NCBI RefSeq assembly: GCF_011516645.4
Contig: NZ_CP088285.1
Coordinates: 6,652,501 to 6,716,500, forward strand
Direction: 5' to 3'
Length of the DNA: 64,000 nucleotides
Source of the DNA: Bradyrhizobium septentrionale
GTDB lineage: Bacteria; Pseudomonadota; Alphaproteobacteria; Rhizobiales; Xanthobacteraceae
Positions 8,494 to 15,535 of this stretch are shown here, in pieces. The notes under the pieces are model-generated. The model made no database searches. It had not been told where the DNA came from and saw only the letters and a program-made list of their open reading frames with translations. Every line of letters begins with the position of its first letter. The first letter of the stretch is position 1. Both the position numbers and the translations under genes were made by a program.

Positions 8494-9911
8494 GTCTTGC
8501 CTCCGCCGATCGCCGCCTTCAGTGCATCATCGAAGCCGAGCACCTTGCCGCCGATCGTTGCGGCATAGGCCTCGGCGTCCTTCTTGAGCAGGAAGGGCAC
8601 CACGTCCCCGTTACCCACTGCGAAAAAGGCCTGGTCCGCGAACAGCTTGATGCCGCGGGTGGTGTCGAAGACATAGGCGACGTTGATTTTCTTGCCTTTC
8701 GCCTTGTAATCGGCATAGGCGCCGAGCGTGCACGCCGCGGATGCAAACGGCAGGATGCCGATCCCGTCGACCCAGACCTCGCCGGCCTTGCGCGGATCGG
8801 AGATCGGCTTCTTGCAGAACGTATCCTCGCCGGAAATCTCGTAGTTCTTCGTGCTCGAAAGCTGGGCGTCGTAGTCGAGCTTCATCTCGGCATAGGCCTT
8901 GCGGATGTAGCTGTCGTCGACCCATTTCTTCGGGGCGAATTCCTTCATGCGGCCGAGATTTTGCAGCACCTTGACGTCGGCCGTGGCCGCATCGATCAGC
9001 GCCGGTTTGATCGTGGGATCGGTGGTCATGTTGCCACCCGGGCCCAGGAAGATATAGACGACCTCCTTGCTGATCCCGGTCCATTCCTGGATCTTCTCGG
9101 CGGCGCGCTTGGGATCGTCACGCAGCCACTGATTGGCGGCGATCACGGCCTTCATGTAGGCGACGACGACTTCCGGATATTTTTCCGCGAAATCGGTGCG
9201 AACCACGATACCGTGGAAGGTCGGCAGGTTGGTCTCGACGCCGTCGAAAATCTTTCGCGCGAAGCCGCGGAAAGGAAGCAGCTCGGCGAAGGGGACGAAG
9301 TCGGCGTGGGCGTCGATCTTCTTCTCCTGGAGATTGGTCGAACCAACCTCGGGGCTCTGGCTGACGAGCTGGAAGAAATCCGGTGCATAGCCGCGGTCCT
9401 GCATTGCCTTCAGCACCATGCCATGCGCGGCGGAGCCAAAGGGAACGCTGACGAGCTTGCCCTTGAGATCGGCGAGATCGTAGTAGGGTGAGTCCTTGTG
9501 AACGACGATGCCATTGCCGGAGCCGGAGAGGCTGTAGGCGGCAACGCCGATCAGGCGGCTCTTGCTCTCGGGGTTGCTCTCGAAGGTGAAGCCGTTCACG
9601 ATCAGCGGATAGTCGCCCATCATGCCGATCTGAAGCTTGTTCGCCATCATCGCATTGGTGACAGGCGGGCCGGACGTGAAATTCTGCCACTCCAGCTCGA
9701 ACTTGATGTTGGCGTATTTGCCGTCTTTCGGCAGATACTTTTCGAGGAGATGCAGCTGCCGGATGACGACGCCGGCCGTGACGGTGTTGGTCGTCGTGTC
9801 CTGCGTTCCGATGCCGAGCGTGACGGTTTCCGCCGAAGCCGGCTGCGCCAGAAATAGCGCCAGCGACGTCACCGACACCACTAGCGAGAACGTGGGAAGA
9901 TGGCGGACCAT
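8490..9911 (-). CDS. ABC transporter substrate-binding protein with C-terminal NosL-like domain
   Basis: A 473-residue periplasmic protein. Residues 1-27 form a Sec signal peptide ending PASA. The body is an NMT1/SsuA-like binding domain (TLGIGTQDTTTNTV at its start, IGMMGDYPLI, VPFGSAAHG). From about residue 359 to the end, after a Cys (DTFCKKP), lies a segment unlike the family's usual end: VAYVFDTTRGIKLFADQAFF and GGKVLGFDDAL match the pattern I know from NosL, the copper-binding accessory protein of nitrous oxide reductase. That makes it over 100 residues longer than typical relatives. GAGG six bases before the ATG at 9911 decides the start; ATG 9917 has no spacing. An AACTAATCGAC element lies about 90 bases upstream. 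Confidence 0.82.
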   Translation of the reverse strand: MVRHLPTFSLVVSVTSLALFLAQPASAETVTLGIGTQDTTTNTVTAGVVIRQLHLLEKYLPKDGKYANIKFELEWQNFTSGPPVTNAMMANKLQIGMMGDYPLIVNGFTFESNPESKSRLIGVAAYSLSGSGNGIVVHKDSPYYDLADLKGKLVSVPFGSAAHGMVLKAMQDRGYAPDFFQLVSQSPEVGSTNLQEKKIDAHADFVPFAELLPFRGFARKIFDGVETNLPTFHGIVVRTDFAEKYPEVVVAYMKAVIAANQWLRDDPKRAAEKIQEWTGISKEVVYIFLGPGGNMTTDPTIKPALIDAATADVKVLQNLGRMKEFAPKKWVDDSYIRKAYAEMKLDYDAQLSSTKNYEISGEDTFCKKPISDPRKAGEVWVDGIGILPFASAACTLGAYADYKAKGKKINVAYVFDTTRGIKLFADQAFFAVGNGDVVPFLLKKDAEAYAATIGGKVLGFDDALKAAIGGGKT

Positions 9912-9998
9912 TCTCATCCTCTTTCGGTTGGATGTGCTGTGGTTGCCATGATTGGATGGGGAGGCGGGCACGGCAAATCCGGATTTATCGCCGCTGTC

Positions 9999-10011
9999 GA
10001 TTAGTTGCCGG
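9999..10011 (-). promoter_or_regulatory. AACTAATYG element upstream of the binding-protein gene
   Basis: On the minus strand this reads CCGGCAACTAATC, followed by GACAGCGG. The core AACTAATCGAC is identical to the copy at 11503-11513, and AACTAAT recurs at 11421 and 12392. It lies about 90 bases before the start of the binding-protein gene. Candidate operator for a regulator of this module; the CRP-type protein encoded at 10080-10856 is the obvious candidate, but that is inference. Confidence 0.5.
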
Positions 10012-10079
10012 GAAATGCCGGTTGCTTACTCCTTGTGCAGTTTTGCCGGTGAAAGCCAATTGCATGTGCAGCATCGGTG

Positions 10080-10856
10080 TCAATCGGACGCCTGGCCCCG
10101 CATCTCCTCCAGGACCTCGGACCGGCAGACCACGATCTGCGAACGTTTGGTCAGGACGATTCCCTTCTCCTGCATGCGCTTCAGGCTGATCGTCACCCAT
10201 TGCCTTGTGGCGCCGACCATGTGGGCGATGTCCGCATGGGTGAATGCCGCCGCAATCACGGTGCCGTCGGCGTCCTGCACGCCGTAGAGCTCGACGAGCT
10301 GCAGCAACAGATGCGCCAGGCGCTGGGTGATCGACCGCGTTCCCAGCATCTGGGCGAGCGCGGAGTAGCATTTGCCCTTGAAGGTGAGGCCTTCGATCAG
10401 GCCGATCGCAAGGTTCGGGATCTCCGCCGCCAGCGCGCGCAGCTCCTTTCCGGGCAGGTGTACGACGCTGCAATTGCTGGAGGCGACGCCCGACCATTGA
10501 TGAACGGTGCCTTCGAACACCTCGGGCCCGCCGACGAAATTGCCGACGTGCCAGTAGGCGAGCGTGATCTCGCGCCCCAGCGGCGAGATGTAGAAGACGC
10601 GGATACGGCCGCTCTCGACCAGCCAGATGCCGTCGTGTCTGGCACCTTGGCTGAACAGCGTCTGGCCGCGATTGAGCACCTTGCGACGCCCCTGCTTCAA
10701 GACCAGTTCCCGTTCGCGCGACGTGAGCTTGTCCATCAGCGGCGGCGGCCCGCCGATCCATTGCTGGTTCTCGGTCAACAGCAGCGAGGACCCGCCCGCA
10801 GGCCGAACCGTGACGGGAATGGTCCCGCGAGCCGCACTGGCCGCCTGTAGCAACAT
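10080..10856 (-). CDS. CRP/FNR-family transcriptional regulator
   Basis: A 258-residue regulator with an N-terminal cyclic-nucleotide-binding-type beta-roll (LFSQGARHDGIWLVESGRIRV) and a C-terminal winged helix-turn-helix (THADIAHMVGATRQWVTISLKRM). There is no N-terminal Cys cluster, so it is not an FNR-type iron-sulfur sensor; the effector is unknown. The ATG at 10856 has GGAGG seven bases upstream and is preferred over the longer frame to 11000. It sits between the transporter and the redox genes and probably controls them, perhaps through the AACTAATYG elements, none of which precedes this gene itself. Confidence 0.85.
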   Translation of the reverse strand: MLLQAASAARGTIPVTVRPAGGSSLLLTENQQWIGGPPPLMDKLTSRERELVLKQGRRKVLNRGQTLFSQGARHDGIWLVESGRIRVFYISPLGREITLAYWHVGNFVGGPEVFEGTVHQWSGVASSNCSVVHLPGKELRALAAEIPNLAIGLIEGLTFKGKCYSALAQMLGTRSITQRLAHLLLQLVELYGVQDADGTVIAAAFTHADIAHMVGATRQWVTISLKRMQEKGIVLTKRSQIVVCRSEVLEEMRGQASD

Positions 10857-10869
10857 CGAGCCGCCTCCG

Positions 10870-10886
10870 AACCGTTCAAACCGTTC
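10870..10886 (-). repeat. Tandem 8-base repeat upstream of the CRP-type regulator
   Basis: AACCGTTC occurs at 10870-10877 and again at 10879-10886 (plus strand), one base apart, just upstream of the ribosome site of the regulator gene. On the coding strand this reads GAACGGTTTGAACGGTT. It could be an autoregulatory site or a promoter element; nothing else supports a function. Confidence 0.4.
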
Positions 10887-11065
10887 TAAAGAGGAGCAAT
10901 GTCCGTGCCAGAGCGGGTTGGCAAGTGGGGGACGGCCGGCCGTTGAGGCCAGCGTCATGTCGAGACTGCACCAAGTGTGCCGGCCCGGAAAGTTCATCAC
11001 TGAAAACGAGGGATATATGGAATAGGGGTTCGCCCGTCGGGGCCCCGGATAGAAGGGAAGATCGG

Positions 11066-11371
11066 TTAGTGTCCTGCCAGGCTCAACAGATAAATTTTTG
11101 GGTAGATTCCGCGATTGTGCCCGTCGGAGAACGAGATGTTGAGCCCGTAGCCCAAATCGCCGATCCCGGTGATCGCGATGCCGGGAAATTGTTCGGGGAA
11201 GCGGCCGTCAAAGCGGGCGCGGGTGCAGTGGGCGCATTTGCAGGCGAGGCGAAGCTGCTCCGCGCTGAGCGTCACCTCATCATCGCGCGCAGTGCGCACG
11301 AGGAGTGTCGCGAGATCGGCGCTGGCCTCGTAGCCGGTCACGGTCGGCGCCACCAATGCGGTCATGGTCAT
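11066..11371 (-). CDS. DUF971 (GBBH-like N-terminal domain) protein
   Basis: A 101-residue protein resembling DUF971, the small domain also found at the N-terminus of gamma-butyrobetaine hydroxylase and beside iron-sulfur assembly proteins. The sequence shows a CKCAHCT cysteine cluster that could bind zinc, and the family's typical end (ISFSDGHNRGIYPKIYL). GGAGG six bases before the ATG supports the start. It is read toward the CRP-type gene, and its upstream region is shared with the ferredoxin reductase gene on the opposite strand. A role as a metal or iron-sulfur accessory for the redox module is inference. Confidence 0.75.
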   Translation of the reverse strand: MTMTALVAPTVTGYEASADLATLLVRTARDDEVTLSAEQLRLACKCAHCTRARFDGRFPEQFPGIAITGIGDLGYGLNISFSDGHNRGIYPKIYLLSLAGH

Positions 11372-11412
11372 GACGATCCTCCACCGTCTTTCCTGACACC
11401 GAAGCTACGGAC

Positions 11413-11433
11413 GCAATAGCAACTAATTGCCGG
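11413..11433 (+). promoter_or_regulatory. AACTAATYG element in the divergent DUF971/fpr promoter region
   Basis: GCAACTAATTGCCGG at 11419-11433 shares CAACTAATTGC with 12391-12401. It also holds an inverted repeat, GCAAT at 11413-11417 and ATTGC at 11426-11430, separated by 8 bases. It is 42 bases upstream of the DUF971 start and 162 bases upstream of the ferredoxin reductase start, so it may serve either gene. Confidence 0.5.
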
Positions 11434-11501
11434 ATCCGGCGTGACGTCGCGGTCCTCGCAGACGCGGGTGCCTGCCTGGCGGTCATCGCACGCAAAATGT
11501 G

Positions 11502-11513
11502 AAACTAATCGAC
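11502..11513 (+). promoter_or_regulatory. AACTAATYG element upstream of ferredoxin reductase gene
   Basis: AAACTAATCGAC shares 11 bases (AACTAATCGAC) with the element upstream of the binding-protein gene. It lies 82 bases before the GTG start of the ferredoxin-NADP reductase gene. Candidate operator of the same regulon. Confidence 0.45.
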
Positions 11514-11594
11514 CGGGAACGGCAGTTCGCCGTTGCCGGATCCGCCTCTCTCCGAAACCTTGGTCCCGCATCGAGCAAGCATGGAGAGACGAGC

Positions 11595-12368
11595 GTGAGC
11601 GCTTTTCAGAAGGAAACGGTCCTCTCGGTCAGGCACTGGACCGAATCCCTGTTCAGCTTCACGGCGACGCGCGATGCCGGCTTTCGCTTCCAGAACGGCC
11701 AGTTCGCCATGATCGGGCTCGAGGTCGATGGCCGCCCCTTGATGCGCGCCTACAGTCTGGCGAGCGCCAATCACGAGGAGGCGCTCGAGTTCTTCAGCAT
11801 CAAGGTGCCGGATGGTCCTCTGACCTCGCGGCTGCAGAGGATCAGGGAGGGCGACATCATCCTGGTCGGCCGCAAGGCGACGGGAACGCTGATCGCCGGC
11901 AATCTCATCCCGGGCAAGCGGCTCCTGCTGCTGTCGACCGGCACGGGGCTCGCACCGTTCGCGAGCTTGATCAAGGACCCGGATGTCTATGAGAGCTACG
12001 AGACCATCGTGCTCGCCCATGGCTGCCGCCAGGTTTCGGAGCTGGCTTATGGAGAGCACCTCGTCGAGAGCCTGTGCAACCACGAATTCCTCGGTCCACT
12101 GATCAAGGACAAGCTGATCTATTACCCGACCGTCACCCGTGAGCCCTTCAGGAACCGCGGCCGCATCACCGACCTGATCACTTCCAACCAGCTCTTCGAC
12201 GACATCGGGCAGCCCGCTCTCGACCGCGAGTCCGACCGCATCATGCTCTGCGGCAGCCCTGCGATGCTCGAAGAGCTCCGCGAGCTGTTCACGGCGCGTG
12301 GCTTTGTCGAGGGCAACCACAGTCAGCCGGGTCATTTCGTGATCGAGAAGGCCTTCGTGGAGCGGTGA
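11595..12368 (+). CDS. fpr: Ferredoxin-NADP(+) reductase
   Basis: A 257-residue FAD enzyme moving electrons between NADPH and ferredoxin. The FAD motif RAYSLAS, the NADP-binding LLSTGTGLAPF and the C-terminal NHSQPGHFVIEKAFVER match the proteobacterial Fpr subclass, and the length equals that family's usual size. I chose the GTG at 11595 (Fpr proteins typically begin SAFQKETV...) with GGAG eight bases upstream; the open frame runs back to 11499 without homology. Two AACTAATYG elements lie upstream. In this setting it probably supplies reducing power, through the small ferredoxin at 14302, to the APS-reductase-like flavoprotein. Confidence 0.9.
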   Translation: MSAFQKETVLSVRHWTESLFSFTATRDAGFRFQNGQFAMIGLEVDGRPLMRAYSLASANHEEALEFFSIKVPDGPLTSRLQRIREGDIILVGRKATGTLIAGNLIPGKRLLLLSTGTGLAPFASLIKDPDVYESYETIVLAHGCRQVSELAYGEHLVESLCNHEFLGPLIKDKLIYYPTVTREPFRNRGRITDLITSNQLFDDIGQPALDRESDRIMLCGSPAMLEELRELFTARGFVEGNHSQPGHFVIEKAFVER

Positions 12369-12390
12369 AGGGCAAATCGCTCTCCGGCGA

Positions 12391-12401
12391 CAACTAATTG
12401 C
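12391..12401 (+). promoter_or_regulatory. AACTAATYG element upstream of the flavoprotein gene
   Basis: CAACTAATTGC, identical over 11 bases to 11420-11430. It sits within a longer imperfect palindrome (GGCGA at 12386, TCGCC at 12404). It lies 72 bases before the ATG of the APS-reductase-like gene, just after the ferredoxin reductase stop, which suggests a separate promoter here. Confidence 0.5.
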
Positions 12402-12472
12402 TATCGCCGTGGGACCACCCGGGCAAAGCTCATGTAAAGGCGCCGGTCGCGCCGGCGAAACAGGGACAGACA

Positions 12473-14215
12473 ATGGCACTAGATCAGATCGTCGACGGAC
12501 TTTCGGAGGTTTCCTGTGATGTGCTGGTGATCGGTGGCGGCACGGCCGGACCGATGGCGGCGCTCAAGGCCAAGCTCAAAAATCCGAAGGCCGATGTCGT
12601 GCTGCTTGAAAAGGCCAACGTCAAGCGTTCCGGCGCGATCTCGATGGGCATGGACGGGCTCAACAACGCCGTCATTCCGGGCTATGCAACGCCCGAGCAG
12701 TACACCAAGGAGATCACGATCGCCAACGACGGTATCGTCGATCAGAAGGCGGTCTATAAATACGCCCAGAACTGCTACAAGATCATCGAGGAGCTCGACA
12801 GTTTCGGCATCCGCTTTCTGAAGAACGAGAACGGCGACTTCGCCGTCAAGAAGGTGCACCATATCGGGACCTACGTGCTCCCGATGCCGAATGGCGAGAC
12901 CGTGAAGAAGGCGCTGTATCGCCAGCTGCGCCGCGCCCGCATCCTGATCTCAAACCGCTATATGGCGACGCGGTTGCTGAAGTCCGCCGATGGCCGCGTG
13001 GCCGGTGTGATCAGCGTCAATACGCGTACCGCCGAATTGCTGGTGATCAAGGCGAAGGCCGTGATCCTGTGCATGGGCGCCGCCGGCCGGCTAGGACTTC
13101 CGACCTCGGGCTACATGTTCGGGACCTACGAAAACGCCGCCAATTCCGGCGACGGCTATGCCATGGCCTATCATGCCGGCGCTGCGCTCGCGAACCTCGA
13201 GTGCTACCAGATCAATCCGTTGATCAAGGACTACAACGGTCCGGCCTGCGCCTATGTGGCTGGCCCTTTCGGCGCCTATACCGCGAACAACGAAGGCTCA
13301 CGCTTCATCGAATGCGACTACTGGTCGGGCCAGATGATGCTCGAATTCTACAATGAACTGCTCTCGGGCAAGGGCCCGGTCTTCCTCCAGCTCAAGCACC
13401 TCCACGAGAAGACGATCGAGGAGATCGAGTCGACACTGCACAAGGTGGAGCGGCCGACGCGCGGCCTGTTCCAGCAGGGGCGGGGGGTCGATTATCGCAC
13501 CGACTCGATCGAGATGCACATCTCCGAGATCGGCCTCTGCTCCGGCCACAGTGCGTCCGGCGTATTCGTCGACGACAACGCGCGCACCACCGTGCCGGGC
13601 CTTTACGCCGCGGGCGACATGGCGAGCGTGCCGCACAATTACATGCTGGGCGCCTTCACCAACGGCTCCGTTGCCGGCACCGACGCGATGGAGTTCGCCG
13701 AGAGCCACGATCTCGCGGAATTTGACCCCGCTTCTGTCGCCCTTGAGCGGGAGCGCATCCTGGCGCCGACCAAGCGTGAGGACGGCATTCCGCCGAACCA
13801 GATCGAGTACAAGACCCGCCGCCTGGTGAACGACTATCTCCAGCCTCCGAAGGTCACCCGCAAGTACGAACTCGGTATGCGCCGTCTCGCCGAGGTCCGC
13901 GAGGACATGGAAACGCGCATGATCGCGCGGAACGCGCACGAACTGCTCCGTGCGCTCGAGGTGCAGTCGATCATGGATTGCGCCGACATGGCGGCTCACG
14001 CCTCGCTGTTCCGCGAAGAAAGCCGCTGGGGCCTCTATCATTGGCGCACGGATTTTCCGGAGAAGGACAACGAGAACTGGTTCTGCCACACGCTGCTGTC
14101 CAAGCAGGACGGCAGGATGACGAGCACGAAGCGCGCCGTGGAACCCTATATCGTGCCGATCGCCGACGACGAGAAGGACCTCTACGACAAGCAACGCATC
14201 CGCGCCAGCGCGTGA
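12473..14215 (+). CDS. APS-reductase-like (AprA/fumarate reductase family) flavoprotein
   Basis: A 580-residue FAD oxidoreductase of the fumarate reductase/succinate dehydrogenase superfamily, closest by motif to the AprA branch. The N-terminal Rossmann motif is GGGTAG (21-26). GMDGLNNA at about 60-66 keeps the Asn I associate with the AprA active-site segment. GLYAAGDMASVPHNYMLGAFTNGSVAG is the C-terminal FAD-binding motif. It is shorter than classical AprA (about 640 residues). It is followed by a ferredoxin with two [4Fe-4S] sites, the equivalent of AprB. No sat, qmo or dsr genes are nearby, so respiratory APS reduction is unlikely. The substrate, perhaps an oxidised sulfur compound brought in by the adjacent importer, is inference. 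Confidence 0.8.
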   Translation: MALDQIVDGLSEVSCDVLVIGGGTAGPMAALKAKLKNPKADVVLLEKANVKRSGAISMGMDGLNNAVIPGYATPEQYTKEITIANDGIVDQKAVYKYAQNCYKIIEELDSFGIRFLKNENGDFAVKKVHHIGTYVLPMPNGETVKKALYRQLRRARILISNRYMATRLLKSADGRVAGVISVNTRTAELLVIKAKAVILCMGAAGRLGLPTSGYMFGTYENAANSGDGYAMAYHAGAALANLECYQINPLIKDYNGPACAYVAGPFGAYTANNEGSRFIECDYWSGQMMLEFYNELLSGKGPVFLQLKHLHEKTIEEIESTLHKVERPTRGLFQQGRGVDYRTDSIEMHISEIGLCSGHSASGVFVDDNARTTVPGLYAAGDMASVPHNYMLGAFTNGSVAGTDAMEFAESHDLAEFDPASVALERERILAPTKREDGIPPNQIEYKTRRLVNDYLQPPKVTRKYELGMRRLAEVREDMETRMIARNAHELLRALEVQSIMDCADMAAHASLFREESRWGLYHWRTDFPEKDNENWFCHTLLSKQDGRMTSTKRAVEPYIVPIADDEKDLYDKQRIRASA

Positions 14216-14221
14216 TTCTTG

Positions 14222-14272
14222 TTTGACGCGTTTTCTTCGCGCGAACCGGTATCCACTTCGCTCGAGAACGCT
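14222..14272 (+). repeat. Dispersed Bradyrhizobium-type repeat (partial copy)
   Basis: The 51 bases beginning TTTGACGCGTTTTCTTC and ending in TCGAGAACGCT match the reverse complement of 45911-45962 closely. I recognise this as a very common intergenic element of Bradyrhizobium genomes. Here it lies between the flavoprotein stop and the ferredoxin start and could affect readthrough or mRNA stability. Only the first half of the element is present; the second hairpin seen at 45974-46010 is missing. Confidence 0.7.
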
Positions 14273-14301
14273 TTCGCGGCACAACAACAGGAGATTGGAC
14301 G

Positions 14302-14535
14302 ATGCCTCTCGCTTCCTATCAGACGTCGGTCCCGGTGGTGGTCGACGACGCCAAATGCATCGCGGACAAGGGCTGCACGGTGTGCGTCGACGTCTGCCCG
14401 CTCGATGTCTTGCGGATCAGCGACATGACAGGCAAGGCCTACATGGCCTATGACGAGTGCTGGTACTGCATGCCGTGCGAGGCGGATTGCCCGACCGGCG
14501 CCGTCACCGTCAATATCCCCTATCTGCTGAGGTGA
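14302..14535 (+). CDS. 2[4Fe-4S] ferredoxin-type protein (AprB-like)
   Basis: A 77-residue protein with two cluster motifs: C19-X5-C25-X2-C28-X3-C32-P, and C53-X2-C56-X2-C59-X3-C63-P. The five-residue spacing in the first motif is unusual and recalls the AprB subunit, but the protein lacks AprB's C-terminal tail. It is the likely electron partner of the flavoprotein encoded just before it, fed by the ferredoxin reductase. AGGAG eight bases upstream supports the ATG. It is followed after 2 bases by the HEAT-repeat gene. Confidence 0.88.
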   Translation: MPLASYQTSVPVVVDDAKCIADKGCTVCVDVCPLDVLRISDMTGKAYMAYDECWYCMPCEADCPTGAVTVNIPYLLR

Positions 14536-14537
14536 AC

Positions 14538-15515
14538 ATGTCGAGCCCGTTCGAATCCTACGACGATCTCGAGGACGCCGACGAGCGGCTGCAGGCCGCA
14601 GACCCCGCCGAACGCCGCGTCGCCATCATCGCGCTCGGTCATTCCGGCGATTCCGCCGCGGTCGGCCATCTTGCCAGGATGGTGTCCGATCCTGATGCCG
14701 GTGTGCGCCAGCAGGTCGCGATGGCGCTTGGAGAGTTCGATGGGCCGGACGCGGCTGATGCCCTGGCGAAATTGCTCGTCGACCCCGAGAGCGTCGTGGC
14801 GTCGGCGGCAGCCGACAGCATGGCGGAGTTCAAGGATCCCGCCTGCGCGGACGTCATCCTGCCGCTGGTCAAACATGCCCATGCGTTCGTCCGCATGGGC
14901 GCATTGCGCGCGCTGAAGGAGCTACGCCGCAAGGACACGCTGAAGCCGGCGCTGGAGGCGTTGCAAGACCAGGACGCCGCCGTGCGTGTGCAGGCGATCG
15001 GCGTCATCGGCTTCCTGAAGCTCGAGGAGTCCATTCCGGCGCTGACCGCGCTGATCCACGACCCTGACGCCCATGTGCGGCGCGCGGCGGTGAGCGCGCT
15101 CGCTTTCTCGCAGATGAGGCCGGCGGCGGAGACGATCACGCGTGCGCTCAAGGACGAGGACTGGATGGTGCGCGAGATGGCGGCCGAAACGCTCGGGCTC
15201 AACGCCAACGGTGCGCTGGCGGCGGATCAGCTGATCGCGTCGCTTGCGGACGGGTTTTGGCAGGTGCGGCTCAAGGCGGTTCGCAGCCTCGGCAAGATGA
15301 AGATCGAGGGCGCGGTGCGCCCCATAGGCTATTGCGTCAACCACGAGCAGGCCAACCTGCGCAAGGAAGCTGCCGCGGCGTTGGGCGAGATCGCTCATCC
15401 CGATGGCGAGGCGTTCCTGGCGATCGTTGCCGACGATCCCGATCCCGATGTCAGAAAGAACGCGCGCTGGGCCCTTCAGCAGATCGTGGCGAAGAAGGCG
15501 AAAGCGAAATCGTAG
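14538..15515 (+). CDS. HEAT-repeat (PBS lyase-like) protein
   Basis: A 325-residue all-helical protein made of about nine HEAT/PBS-lyase-type repeats of roughly 31 residues (typical units AVGHLARMVSDPDAGVRQQVAMALGEF and SIPALTALIHDPDAHVRRAAVSALAF), with a Lys/Ala-rich end. Such proteins are scaffolds or act in cofactor attachment; no catalytic motif is seen. GAGGTGA just upstream of the ATG at 14538 includes the ferredoxin stop, so it is translated with the ferredoxin. I infer a scaffold or maturation factor for the flavoprotein-ferredoxin complex. Confidence 0.85.
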   Translation: MSSPFESYDDLEDADERLQAADPAERRVAIIALGHSGDSAAVGHLARMVSDPDAGVRQQVAMALGEFDGPDAADALAKLLVDPESVVASAAADSMAEFKDPACADVILPLVKHAHAFVRMGALRALKELRRKDTLKPALEALQDQDAAVRVQAIGVIGFLKLEESIPALTALIHDPDAHVRRAAVSALAFSQMRPAAETITRALKDEDWMVREMAAETLGLNANGALAADQLIASLADGFWQVRLKAVRSLGKMKIEGAVRPIGYCVNHEQANLRKEAAAALGEIAHPDGEAFLAIVADDPDPDVRKNARWALQQIVAKKAKAKS

Positions 15516-15535
15516 GTCGGCACGGCACAGTCGTG

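Noticed and set aside
6722..9911. Naming the importer ssuABC, tauABC or nrtABC
   Set aside because: Family motifs are shared by all three; no sulfonate monooxygenase, taurine dioxygenase or nitrate reductase gene is next to it.
10080..10856. Identifying the CRP-type protein as FNR/FixK
   Set aside because: No N-terminal Cys cluster for an FNR iron-sulfur centre, and no FixK-type TTGAT-N4-ATCAA site was seen in the neighbouring promoters.
12473..14215. Calling the flavoprotein a true dissimilatory APS reductase
   Set aside because: It is shorter than AprA, and no Sat, Qmo or Dsr genes are nearby; only family resemblance is supported.
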